A DNA stretch of 64,000 nt from Oxalobacter paeniformigenes. Lineage in GTDB: Bacteria; Pseudomonadota; Gammaproteobacteria; Burkholderiales; Burkholderiaceae_D. Below are positions 54,390 to 62,984 of this stretch, one piece after another. The notes beneath the pieces are model-generated. The model was not told where the DNA came from, made no database searches, and saw only the letters and a list, made by a program, of their open reading frames with translations. The stretch lies in NCBI RefSeq assembly GCF_027158465.1, contig NZ_JAMKYL010000001.1, forward strand, positions 248,001 to 312,000, in the 5' to 3' direction. The translations under genes were made by a program, and so were the position numbers. The stretch's first letter is position 1, and every line of letters begins with the position of its first letter.

Positions 54390-57047
54390 TCAGGCAGACA
54401 GGGTCTTTCCGATGATTTCGCGCGTGTCGCGGGACAGGGTTTGTTGCGATACGTGTCGCAGGGCGTCTCCGGCCAGTTCGCGCAGGGATGGAATGTATCG
54501 TTTCCACTGGTCCATGCATCGTGCCAGCCGGGCGGCCACTTGCGGGTTGATTTTGTCCAGTTCGATCAGGTTTTCGCTCCAGAATGCGTAACCGCTGCCG
54601 TCTGTCGCGTGGAATTGTGCCATATTGTTGTGGCAAAAGCCAAAGATGAGGCTGCGTGCGCGGTTGGGGTTGCGGATGGTGAAAGCCGGGTGTGTCATGA
54701 GCGTCCGGATGGTTTGTATGTCTGCGCAGGGCGATGTGGCTTGCAGGGAGAACCATTTGTCGATGACGAGCGCTTCGTTTTCAAATTCGCGGTAGAAGTG
54801 TTCGAGCAGGGCTTTCGTTTCCGGCAATCCGGTGGTGTAACCGGCATGTACCAGCGAGGTCAGCGCGGCAAGCCGGTCGGTCATGTTGTCGGCCTGATGG
54901 TACTGGTCGATGGCGATTTGCGCATAGCGGGTGTCATCCAGCGTGAGCAGGTATGACAGCGCGAGGTTTTTCAGGGCGCGTTTTCCGGCGTCCTGAGGCG
55001 TCGGCCGGTAGGCGCCTTCGGTACGGTTGGCCTCCAGTGCGGCGAGCCATTCCTTTTCGAGGCGTTTCGCCAGTGCGCCACGCATGTACTGGCGGGCGCT
55101 GCGGATGGCTTGCGGGTCGATTTCGTCCATGCGTTCGGCGATCATCATTTCACTGGGCAAGGTCAGCGCCAGTTCGCGCAGTGCGGCGTCCAGCCGGGTG
55201 TCGGTCAGAACGGTGCGGTATGCGTCGATGAAGGCATCGTCCAGTGAAAGGGGAGCACCGGTTTGTACGGCTTTGGTCAGAGCGACGAGACGGCGCGATG
55301 CCAGCCGCTGTCCGGCTTCCCAGCGGTTGAAGTGGTCACTGTCGTGCGAGAGCAGATGCAGCAGTTCGTCGTCGGACTGGTCGTATTCGAGGATGACGGG
55401 GGCGGAGAAGTTGCGCAGTGCGGAAACGACGGGTTTTTCCGTGATGCCGGTGAAGGTGAAAGTCTGGCTTTCTTGTGTCAGTTCCAGTATGGCGGTGGTT
55501 TGTGTTCCGTCTTTTCCGGGCTGGTGCAGGGGCATGTCGTTGCCTTGCCGGTCAAGCAGTCCGACGGCGACCGGTATCAGGAAGGGGTGTTTTTCCGCCT
55601 GTCCCGGGGTTTCCGGGCAATGTTGCGAGAGTTTCAGGGTGACGGCGCCTGCCGCGGCGTCGTAATGGCTTTCGAGTTTGACGCGTGGGGTGCCTGCCTG
55701 GCTGTACCAGCGTTCGAACTGGGAGAGGTCGCGCCCGTTGGCGTCCGCCATGGCGGCCAGAAAGTCGTTGCAGGTGACGGCTTGTCCGTCGTGCCGTTTG
55801 AAGTACAGGTCCATGCCTTTTCTGAAGCCGTCTCGTCCGAGCAGGGTCTGGTACATACGGACGACTTCTGCGCCTTTTTCATAGACGGTGACGGTGTAGA
55901 AGTTATTGATTTCCTGATAGGAATCGGGGCGTACCGGATGGGCCATGGGGCCGGCGTCTTCGGGAAACTGGAGTTGTCGCAGGGTGCGGACGTCTTCGAT
56001 GCGCTTGACGGCGCGACCGGAGTCGCTGCCGGTCAGGTCGGCTGAAAATTCCTGGTCGCGAAATACGGTCAATCCTTCTTTCAGGGAGAGCTGGAACCAG
56101 TCGCGGCAGGTGACGCGGTCGCCTGTCCAGTTGTGGAAATATTCATGTCCGACGACGGATTCGATGTTGGCGTAATCCACGTCGGTGGCGATGCGCGGGT
56201 TGGCCAGTACGTAGCGGGTGTTGAAGATGTTGAGCCCCTTGTTTTCCATCGCACCCATGTTGAAGTCGCTGACCGCCACGATCATGAAGCGGTCGAGGTC
56301 GAGTTCGAGACCGAAGCGTGTTTCGTCCCAGCGGATGCTGTGTTTGAGCGATTCCATGGCGTGGGCGGTCTTGTCGAGGTTGCCCTGTTCGACCCAGACT
56401 TGCAAGAGGACATCGCGTCCGTCGGCAAGCCGGAAGGTTTCTTCACGGCAAACGAGCTTGCCGGCGACCAGTGCGAAGAGGTAGGACGGTTTGCGGAACG
56501 GATCGTCCCATTTGGCGTAATGCCGTCCGTCTGGCAGTTCGCCGGTTTCGACGAGGTTGCCGTTGGAAAGCAGTACGGGACAGCTTTGGCGGTCTGCCTT
56601 GATGGTGACGGTGTAGGTCGCCATGACGTCCGGACGGTCCGGGTAATAGGTGATTTTGCGGAAGCCTTCGGCTTCGCACTGGGTGAAGAAGTTGCCGTTG
56701 GACAGGTACAGCCCCATGAGGGATGTGTTCTTGTCGGGATGGATCAGGGTGTCGATGGTCAGCGTGACGTCATCTGGCGCCCCGGGAATGCGCAGATTGC
56801 CGTTTTCCAGTATGTAGTCCTGTTTGTCCAGTGTCTTGCCGTTCATGACGACCCGTACCAGTTCGAGTGCTTCACCGTACAGGATGAGATCGTGCAGGCC
56901 GGATTCCGGATTGTGGTGCAGTGTCGTGGTGGCGCTGACCTGTGTGGCGGATGGATCCAGATCGAATGTGAGGTCGATGTGGCTGACAAGGAATGCGGGA
57001 ACGGTGTAATCGAGCCGATAGACGGTGCTGGATGGGGTGTCGGTCAT
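54390..57047 (-). CDS. pepN: Aminopeptidase N (M1 family)
   Basis: 885 residues. The exopeptidase motif GAMEN is at 265-269, and the zinc site HEYFH at 301-305 with the third-ligand Glu in KEGLTVFRDQEFSAD near 324. The N-terminal beta-saddle, thermolysin-like domain, beta-sandwich and C-terminal helical domain are all of normal extent for gammaproteobacterial-type PepN. It is a cytoplasmic broad-specificity aminopeptidase. There is no signal peptide. Confidence 0.96.
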   Translation of the reverse strand: MTDTPSSTVYRLDYTVPAFLVSHIDLTFDLDPSATQVSATTTLHHNPESGLHDLILYGEALELVRVVMNGKTLDKQDYILENGNLRIPGAPDDVTLTIDTLIHPDKNTSLMGLYLSNGNFFTQCEAEGFRKITYYPDRPDVMATYTVTIKADRQSCPVLLSNGNLVETGELPDGRHYAKWDDPFRKPSYLFALVAGKLVCREETFRLADGRDVLLQVWVEQGNLDKTAHAMESLKHSIRWDETRFGLELDLDRFMIVAVSDFNMGAMENKGLNIFNTRYVLANPRIATDVDYANIESVVGHEYFHNWTGDRVTCRDWFQLSLKEGLTVFRDQEFSADLTGSDSGRAVKRIEDVRTLRQLQFPEDAGPMAHPVRPDSYQEINNFYTVTVYEKGAEVVRMYQTLLGRDGFRKGMDLYFKRHDGQAVTCNDFLAAMADANGRDLSQFERWYSQAGTPRVKLESHYDAAAGAVTLKLSQHCPETPGQAEKHPFLIPVAVGLLDRQGNDMPLHQPGKDGTQTTAILELTQESQTFTFTGITEKPVVSALRNFSAPVILEYDQSDDELLHLLSHDSDHFNRWEAGQRLASRRLVALTKAVQTGAPLSLDDAFIDAYRTVLTDTRLDAALRELALTLPSEMMIAERMDEIDPQAIRSARQYMRGALAKRLEKEWLAALEANRTEGAYRPTPQDAGKRALKNLALSYLLTLDDTRYAQIAIDQYHQADNMTDRLAALTSLVHAGYTTGLPETKALLEHFYREFENEALVIDKWFSLQATSPCADIQTIRTLMTHPAFTIRNPNRARSLIFGFCHNNMAQFHATDGSGYAFWSENLIELDKINPQVAARLARCMDQWKRYIPSLRELAGDALRHVSQQTLSRDTREIIGKTLSA

Positions 57048-57373
57048 TTTGTGTCTGTTTCGTGTTCGGTTGGTGGTGTGAATAAGATGAAAGGGACGGG
57101 CGGTTTTATCCGGCCGGCGTCCTTTGCGTCATCCTTTGCTTTACAGGGTGCATTATCCTCCAGAATCGGATGGAGTGGGCACAGGCAAATGCCGAATGCG
57201 TGCTGTTTTTTGGGCGATTGTCATGCGTGGTTTGTTTTACGGACGGATATTCGCGGATTCATGTCATCGTGAAGAAAATGCCGGTATTCTTTTTTGCAAT
57301 GGCGGGTTTTTACCGGTGCTGATAATGGATGATCCGGATTGACCGGCAGTCTTTCCGGTTATTCGGATGGTTT
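57048..57373. other. Intergenic region upstream of pepN
   Basis: About 326 bases. No good ORF or regulatory element was recognised; it must contain the pepN promoter on the minus strand. Confidence 0.35.
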
Positions 57374-57643
57374 ATGGCGAAAATACCGGTTTTCAACGGC
57401 AATGGTATGGAATCGGGGCGGTACGTCCGGGAAATTTCGGTTCTTTTTCAGGATGTTTTGCAGGCAAATGAAAAAGAATATGTTATGTCGTTTACCGTTT
57501 TCAGTACAGGGATCGACGGAGATGATTTACATGTAAATGGCCGATACAGTTTGTTTCCGTATGGAAATGAATATATGCCGTGTGACGTCGTTGGCGACGG
57601 GGATATTTTGTGTTCTGCCGGATGTTATCCGGATGTACGCTGA
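57374..57643 (+). CDS. Small hypothetical protein, uncertain
   Basis: A possible 89-residue protein (MAKIPVFNGNGMESGRYVRE at the start) with no membrane segment and no recognised family. The ribosome-binding site is poor (GGATGG close to the ATG). It runs toward a hairpin at 57655. The sequence composition is not unlike a gene, but there is no independent support, so it may be spurious. Confidence 0.3.
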   Translation: MAKIPVFNGNGMESGRYVREISVLFQDVLQANEKEYVMSFTVFSTGIDGDDLHVNGRYSLFPYGNEYMPCDVVGDGDILCSAGCYPDVR

Positions 57644-57654
57644 AAATAAAACAT

Positions 57655-57677
57655 ACAGACCCGTTTAACGGGTCTGT
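57655..57677 (-). terminator. Terminator of the H-NS-like gene
   Basis: Perfect 10-bp stem (57655-57664/57668-57677) with a 3-base loop. Read on the minus strand it is followed by a T-rich tract (atgttttatttt). It lies about 90 bases past the H-NS-like stop codon. Confidence 0.75.
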
Positions 57678-57763
57678 CGTCATAAATGATTTGCCGTAAA
57701 ACGACGGTTTGTCGTGTTTTCCGCCCATGTTCCGAAAACGGCGGAAGGAATGACGGCCATGGA

Positions 57764-58054
57764 TTACTTGATAAGGAATTTTTCCTTGTTTGACGGGTCG
57801 ATCCAGCGTGGGGCTTTTCCGCGACCGGACCAGGTTTCTCCGGTTTCCGGATTGCGGTATTTCGGTGCGAGCGGAGCGCGTACCGTGCCGCTTTTCTTCT
57901 TGCCGGCATAACCGAGATCGGCCAGGGTGATGCCGTATTCGGCCATGGTCATCTTGATTTGCGCAATGGCGTTGGAAATTTCGTTTTTGCGTAATTCTTC
58001 CGCTTCATGCTGAAGCTGTCTGATCTGGTCCTGTAACTGTTTGTAGGTTGCCAT
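57764..58054 (-). CDS. H-NS-family nucleoid-associated protein
   Basis: 96 residues. An N-terminal coiled coil for oligomerisation (about 3-40) is followed by the C-terminal DNA-binding domain KYRNPETGETWSGRGKAPRW (about 65-84), the WxGxGxxPxW pattern of the HvrA/Bph3 H-NS group. It binds AT-rich, curved DNA and silences acquired genes. CAGGA stands before the ATG, with an AT-rich upstream region of about 250 bases. It may well bind the AT-rich accessory genes in this window, which is an inference. Confidence 0.93.
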   Translation of the reverse strand: MATYKQLQDQIRQLQHEAEELRKNEISNAIAQIKMTMAEYGITLADLGYAGKKKSGTVRAPLAPKYRNPETGETWSGRGKAPRWIDPSNKEKFLIK

Positions 58055-58312
58055 GATTTTTTCCTGATCGAATGCCGGAATCTTGTGGCTTTGGGTCTTC
58101 CGGATGGTTTTAGAATAATGAAAACGATGTTTTATCGAAACACTGTATATTCTATATTTACCTTTGCAATAAATAAAGTGGATTTTTAAAAGATTATCGC
58201 AAGGTATGTTTTATTTGTTTCTATTTGTAACAAGGTTTTGACATCGGTGTGCCGAAATCGGGTATCCGGTAATCGGATAATGCGCGGATGGTGTTAATGT
58301 CTTGCGTTTTTT

Positions 58313-58777
58313 TCAGGCGGAAATGGCGGAACGGTGTTTTCCTGCAATCCATTGGTCCGGTGTAATAATGGCGAAATAGCCGTTTTTCCGGTTTTTTCCG
58401 GCCAGTTTCAATAATGCCTTGTCTTTTGTTATCAGGCAGGATGCATGGGCGTCATAAGCCAGTTCCATGAATTTCTGGTCATCCTTGTCGCGGCAGACAG
58501 GAAGGGTGCGATAATCGCGTTTTTCGGGATCGATTATCCGGATGTAGCGGTCGAATGCCTGTCTGGATCGTGTTTTTTCCGTGTCGTCCAGCGCCAGTTT
58601 CGGATAATCGAGAACGCGCAGCCATTCACAGCGGCAATCTTCCCGCGTGATGGCGATCAGGTTGTGTTCTTCGATGGCTTTTAACAGATCGGCAGAGAGT
58701 GCGTCGTGGAAAACGAAAAGATCCAGACAAATATTGGTGTCCAGAACGGCCAGTTCGGATTTCATGTTGTCATTCAT
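58313..58777 (-). CDS. PIN-domain ribonuclease-like protein
   Basis: 154 residues. PIN fold acidic residues are seen in VLDTNICLDLFVF near the start, in the central TREDCRCEWLRVLDYP region and in CRDKDDQKFMELAYDAHASC, with a late LITKDKALLKL. This resembles the COG1569 group of putative toxin components, but no antitoxin gene lies beside it. Possible starts are GTG 58813, ATG 58777 and ATG 58765, none with a good ribosome-binding site; 58777 is a compromise. It is divergent from yaaA. Confidence 0.78.
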   Translation of the reverse strand: MNDNMKSELAVLDTNICLDLFVFHDALSADLLKAIEEHNLIAITREDCRCEWLRVLDYPKLALDDTEKTRSRQAFDRYIRIIDPEKRDYRTLPVCRDKDDQKFMELAYDAHASCLITKDKALLKLAGKNRKNGYFAIITPDQWIAGKHRSAISA

Positions 58778-58791
58778 CGGTACGGGAGAAA

Positions 58792-59574
58792 ATGATGCTT
58801 GCGATTTTATCACCCTCGAAACGGCAGCGCTTTCCGGGGATTACGGTGGATGAGGCGTTGCGGGAAAAATTGTTCGGTTATCCGCAGTGGCTTGGCAAGG
58901 CGGAAAAGGTCGCTGCCGTACTCAAGTCCTGGGCACCGCACGAAATGGCGCGTCATTTGCATGTTTCCGACACGCTGGCGGTACGCGAGGCGGCACTGTT
59001 CGATGACTGGGATGCCGATGCCCGTTATCCGCAGGTTGTCCCGGCTGTGCTGGCGTATGATGGGGATGCCTACCGGACGCTGGATGCCGTGACGATGTCG
59101 GTGGAGAACTGGTTGTATCTGAACCGGCATATGCGGATTTTGTCGGCATTGTACGGGGTGATGAAGCCGTTCGATTGTGTGGTGCCGTCGCGTGTCGGTT
59201 TCGATGCGACTGCCGTGCGTCCGGATGGGATGGGATTGTATGATTACTGGCGCGATACGGTAACGCAATCGCTGAACCGGGCGATGGAAGAAACGGGCGA
59301 CGATATGCTGGTGAATCTGGCGTCGGCCGAGTTTTCGCGGGTGATCGACAGACGTGCGTTGGCGGGGAAGATGGTGACGCCGGTGTTTCAGGATATACGG
59401 CAGGGAAAGGCGCGTGTGGTGAGTCTGTATGCCAAGCAGGCAAGAGGACTGATGATGCGGTATGCCGCCGTACACGCAATCACCGATGCCGGAGAACTCA
59501 GACGGTTCGATGAAGGGGGGTATCGTTTCGATGCGGCGGCATCGGATGATACTGTCTGGGTTTTCCGGCGCTAG
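58792..59574 (+). CDS. yaaA: Peroxide stress protein YaaA (DUF328/UPF0246)
   Basis: 260 residues. It aligns along its length with E. coli YaaA: ILSPSKRQRF at the start, FDDWDADARYPQVVPAVLAY, RHMRILSALYGVMKPFD, GLYDYWRDTVTQSLN, VNLASAEFSRVI, PVFQDIRQGKARVVSLYAKQ, ARGLMMRYA. E. coli YaaA limits intracellular iron and so reduces peroxide damage; the fold binds DNA. The longer frame begins at 58699, antisense to the PIN gene. The ATG at 58792 has GGGAGA upstream. Confidence 0.93.
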   Translation: MMLAILSPSKRQRFPGITVDEALREKLFGYPQWLGKAEKVAAVLKSWAPHEMARHLHVSDTLAVREAALFDDWDADARYPQVVPAVLAYDGDAYRTLDAVTMSVENWLYLNRHMRILSALYGVMKPFDCVVPSRVGFDATAVRPDGMGLYDYWRDTVTQSLNRAMEETGDDMLVNLASAEFSRVIDRRALAGKMVTPVFQDIRQGKARVVSLYAKQARGLMMRYAAVHAITDAGELRRFDEGGYRFDAAASDDTVWVFRR

Positions 59575-59578
59575 TTAT

Positions 59579-59968
59579 TTATGACTGGTGTTGCCGGATT
59601 TCTGCGATCAGGGAGTCCGCGCCTTCGGTTTCGAGCCGGATGACCAGCTTGCGGTGATGGCGGACGGCCTGGTTCCAGCTTGCGAAGCGCCAGCGGGGTT
59701 CGAGTTCGTCGGGCAGGCCGAATATTTTCGTTTCGAACAGTTGTTTTTCTCCGTTACCGAATGCGTGGTCGATGCCGGTGAAGATGGTCGAGACCAGCCA
59801 TTGTCCGACCTGATTCTGTTCGATGATGCGGTTGGCCGCCGATTTCATGCCGGTGACGTATTCTTCCAGTGTGCAGGGTACCGGTTTTTTGCCGACCAGT
59901 TTGTAGAGATGGCCTGCCAGCAGATCGTCCGGATTGTCGGATGGCGTTTCGTTTCGGGTGTCGCTCAT
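59579..59968 (-). CDS. Conserved hypothetical protein
   Basis: 129 residues, not recognised. It is soluble, with no cysteine cluster or membrane segment apart from a short hydrophobic WLVSTIFTGIDHAF. Notable stretches are KSAANRIIEQNQVGQWLVST, LFETKIFGLPDELEPRW and WNQAVRHHRKLVIRL. The start at 59968 (MSDTRNET) is chosen over an upstream one at 60010. It converges on yaaA with 4 bases between stops. Confidence 0.6.
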   Translation of the reverse strand: MSDTRNETPSDNPDDLLAGHLYKLVGKKPVPCTLEEYVTGMKSAANRIIEQNQVGQWLVSTIFTGIDHAFGNGEKQLFETKIFGLPDELEPRWRFASWNQAVRHHRKLVIRLETEGADSLIAEIRQHQS

Positions 59969-60111
59969 GGCTGTCTTTCGTGATGGGAAAAGTACGATTG
60001 TAACGGACAATGGGCCGCCGGCGTGCCGGTATGCTTGAAAGCGCGGGTGGCTTATAATGAGCCGGTCGGCCGGAGCGGGTTCCGGCCGGGTTAACCGACA
60101 GGAATTGCACG

Positions 60112-60570
60112 ATGTCTGTATATGAAAATCTGAAAGCGTTGAATATTACGCTGCCGGCGGTGGCCAAACCGGTGGCGGCTTATGTGATGTATGTCAAATC
60201 CGGCAATCTGGTTTATCTTTCCGGCCATATTGCCAAAAAGGATGGCAAACCGCTGGTGGCACAGTTCGGCCGCAATATCTCGGTCGAGGAAGGCAAACAA
60301 GCCGCACGCCGGACGGCGATCGATTTGCTGGCGACCTTGCAGGATGCCTGCGACGGGGATCTGAATCGCGTTCGCAGGATCGTCAAGATGGTTTCGCTGG
60401 TCAATTCCACGGACGATTTCACCGAACATCATCTGGTGACGAACGGCGCGTCGGAATTGTTCGTCGAAGTGTTCGGCGATGCAGGACGTCATGCCCGTTC
60501 CGCTTTCGGTGTGGCGCAGATTCCGACAGGTGCCTGTCTGGAAATCGAACTGATCGCCGAAATCGCCTGA
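60112..60570 (+). CDS. RidA-family (YjgF/UK114-like) protein
   Basis: 152 residues. YjgF-type features include VYLSGHIAKKDGKPL, EEGKQAARRTAIDLLATLQD, RIVKMVSLVNSTDDF and FGDAGRHARSAFGVAQIP, with the late R-S-A-x-G-V segment. Canonical RidA removes reactive enamine/imine intermediates; this longer form belongs to a sister subgroup without proven activity. A TATAAT at 60053-60058 and an 8-bp leader hairpin (60067-60074/60081-60088) lie upstream. AGGAATT precedes the ATG. Confidence 0.88.
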   Translation: MSVYENLKALNITLPAVAKPVAAYVMYVKSGNLVYLSGHIAKKDGKPLVAQFGRNISVEEGKQAARRTAIDLLATLQDACDGDLNRVRRIVKMVSLVNSTDDFTEHHLVTNGASELFVEVFGDAGRHARSAFGVAQIPTGACLEIELIAEIA

Positions 60571-60574
60571 TACC

Positions 60575-60603
60575 GCCTTGCATGCGCTTGCGGCATGCAA
60601 GGC
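60575..60603. other. Perfect 11-bp inverted repeat between ridA-like gene and parC
   Basis: gccttgcatgc (60575-60585) and gcatgcaaggc (60593-60603) with a 7-base loop. It has no U-tract. It sits between the convergent ridA-like and parC genes, so transcript termination or protection is likely. Confidence 0.6.
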
Positions 60604-60638
60604 AAGCGCATGGTTTTCACGCGCGTTCCTGCCAGAAC

Positions 60639-62957
60639 CTATGGGAGCGTTTCGAGTGCGACTGGCGTGAAGCGCGATTCGACAGCTTTGCCTTTGCGTG
60701 CGCGTTTGCCGGTATGGGCTGCGAGGGCGTTGCCGGTGATGCGGACTTCGTAGCGTTTTTCGTTTTTGGCCTGACAGACGACGAGGCAGCCGGTTTCGCC
60801 GACTGCAATGGCTGCCTTGAGTTTTTCGCCGGTATCGAGTCCCATCAGGATGACGCCGCGCCCGCCGGATGAGAGGGTGCGCAGTTCGCCGGTTTCAAAC
60901 AGCAACAGCCTGCCTTTTTCGGAAAGGGCGGCGATCCATTTGTCGTCCGTTGATACGGCGACCGGTGGCAGCAGCGTTTCTCCGTTTTCCAGATTGACGA
61001 ACGATTTGCCGTTGCGTACCCGGCTGGCCATGTCGGAGACGCGGGCGAAAAAGCCGCAACCGGAATCGATGGCGATCAGGACGGTGGTTTCAGGCGATCC
61101 GATGAAATACCGGATGATGGTTTCGTCCGTGCCGGTTTCGGCAAAGGTGGTCAGCGGCATGCCGTCGCCACGGCCGCCGGGCAGCTGGTGAACGGGGACG
61201 GTATAGACGCGCCCCGTCGATGAAAAAGCCAGAAGCAGGTCGGTGTTGCGGCATTCGCGCGAAAGCAGCATGCCGTCGCCGGACTTGAAAGACAGTCCCG
61301 AGAGGTTAAGTCCGTGTCCTGTACGCTGGCGTAGCCAGCCGTTTTGCGAGATGACGACCGTTACCGGTTCGTCGGCGATTTTCTGTTCCGCCGTCGCTTT
61401 TTGCGCTTCCTCGATCAGGGTGCGCCGCTTGTCGCCGTATTTTTTGCGGTCGCTTTCGATTTCACGGATGACGAGCCGTTTCATCGAAGCCGGGTGTGCC
61501 AGAAGGTCTTGCAGGGTGTCTTTTTCCTTGCGCAGTTCGGCCAGTTCCTGTTCGATACGGATTTTTTCCATCCTGGCGAGTTGGCGCAACCGGATTTCCA
61601 GAATGTCGTCTGCCTGCCTTTCGGAAAGGTGGAAGGTGGCGATCAGTGCGGTTTTCGGATCGTCGGATTCGCGGATGATCCGGATGACTTCGTCGATATT
61701 GAGCAGAACGGTTTCGCGTCCTTCCAGTATATGGATCCGTTCATCGACACGACCGAGTCGCCAACCGGTGCGGTGGCGGACGGTCACGAACCGGAATTCG
61801 ATCCATTCCCTGAGGATGCCGGCAAGGTTTTTCTGTCCCGGTCGCCCGTCGATGCCGATCATGACCAGATTGACGGGGGCGTTGCCTTCCAGTGATGTAT
61901 GCGCAAGCAGGGTTTGCATGAACTCGTCGGGGGCGATACGCCGGGTTTTCGGTTCGAACACGATGCGTACTGGCGCTTCGCGGCTGGATTCATCGCGGAC
62001 GGTATCCAGTATGCCCAGTATGTGCTGGCGCATGGCGGTCTGTTCGGACGAAAGGGCTTTTTTGCCGCTTTTGACTTTCGGATTGGTGAGTTCCTCGATT
62101 TCTTCCAGCACTTTTTGCGCGGATGTGCCGGGCGGCAGTTCGGTGACGACGGCTTGCCATTGTCCACGCGCCAGTTCCTCGATTTTCCAGCGTGCGCGCA
62201 CTTTCAGGCTGCCGCGTCCGCCGGCATAGATGTCGGCGATGGCCGATGCCGGCGTGATGATCTGGCCGCCGCCCGGAAAGTCGGGGCCGGGGATGATCGT
62301 CATCAGTTCGTCATGTGTGATGTCCGGATTGCGGATCATGGCGATGGCGGCACGTGCCACTTCGTCGAGATTGTGCGACGGGATTTCGGTCGCCAGACCG
62401 ACGGCGATGCCGGATGCACCGTTGAGCAGGGTGAACGGCAGGCGTGCCGGGAGCAGGCGCGGTTCCTTGGCGGAACCGTCGTAGTTGTCCTGGAATTCGA
62501 CGGTACCCTGGCCGATTTCATCAAGCAAAAGGGCGGCGATCGGAGTCAGACGGGCTTCGGTGTAGCGCATGGCAGCCGCACCGTCTCCGTCACGTGATCC
62601 GAAGTTGCCATGGCCGTCGATCAGGGGATAGCGCATGGAAAAGTCTTGCGCCATCCTCACCAGTGCATCATAGACCGACTGGTCGCCGTGCGGGTGCAGT
62701 TTGCCCAGTACATCGCCGACGACGGCAGCCGACTTGCGCGGTTTGGCGTCGGAGGCCAGTTTCAGTTCGTTCATGGCATAGAGGATACGGCGCTGGACGG
62801 GTTTCTGACCGTCGCAAACGTCCGGCAGGGCACGTCCCTTGACGACGGAAATGGCGTAATCGAGATAAGCCCTTTCGGCGAAACTGGCGAGCATCAGGGT
62901 TTCGTGCGGGACTTCGTCGGCCGGTGGGTCATCGAACAATGTGGGTTGAAAGCTCAT
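60639..62957 (-). CDS. parC: DNA topoisomerase IV subunit A
   Basis: 772 residues. The catalytic tyrosine is in AAMRYTEARLT (about 133), after GHGNFGSRDGDG. The quinolone-determining stretch is HPHGDQSVYDALVR, with Gln where E. coli ParC has Ser80. C-terminal blades with GRVYTVPVHQLPGG and SSGGRGVILMGLDTGEK form the DNA-wrapping pinwheel. It decatenates sister chromosomes with ParE, whose gene lies 27 bases upstream in transcription order. Confidence 0.96.
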   Translation of the reverse strand: MSFQPTLFDDPPADEVPHETLMLASFAERAYLDYAISVVKGRALPDVCDGQKPVQRRILYAMNELKLASDAKPRKSAAVVGDVLGKLHPHGDQSVYDALVRMAQDFSMRYPLIDGHGNFGSRDGDGAAAMRYTEARLTPIAALLLDEIGQGTVEFQDNYDGSAKEPRLLPARLPFTLLNGASGIAVGLATEIPSHNLDEVARAAIAMIRNPDITHDELMTIIPGPDFPGGGQIITPASAIADIYAGGRGSLKVRARWKIEELARGQWQAVVTELPPGTSAQKVLEEIEELTNPKVKSGKKALSSEQTAMRQHILGILDTVRDESSREAPVRIVFEPKTRRIAPDEFMQTLLAHTSLEGNAPVNLVMIGIDGRPGQKNLAGILREWIEFRFVTVRHRTGWRLGRVDERIHILEGRETVLLNIDEVIRIIRESDDPKTALIATFHLSERQADDILEIRLRQLARMEKIRIEQELAELRKEKDTLQDLLAHPASMKRLVIREIESDRKKYGDKRRTLIEEAQKATAEQKIADEPVTVVISQNGWLRQRTGHGLNLSGLSFKSGDGMLLSRECRNTDLLLAFSSTGRVYTVPVHQLPGGRGDGMPLTTFAETGTDETIIRYFIGSPETTVLIAIDSGCGFFARVSDMASRVRNGKSFVNLENGETLLPPVAVSTDDKWIAALSEKGRLLLFETGELRTLSSGGRGVILMGLDTGEKLKAAIAVGETGCLVVCQAKNEKRYEVRITGNALAAHTGKRARKGKAVESRFTPVALETLP

Positions 62958-62984
62958 GATGCAATGTCCATTAAGAAGATGCAG

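Noticed and set aside
58313..58813. A complete toxin-antitoxin pair with the PIN protein
   Set aside because: No small antitoxin-like gene adjoins it on the same strand; yaaA is divergent and unrelated.
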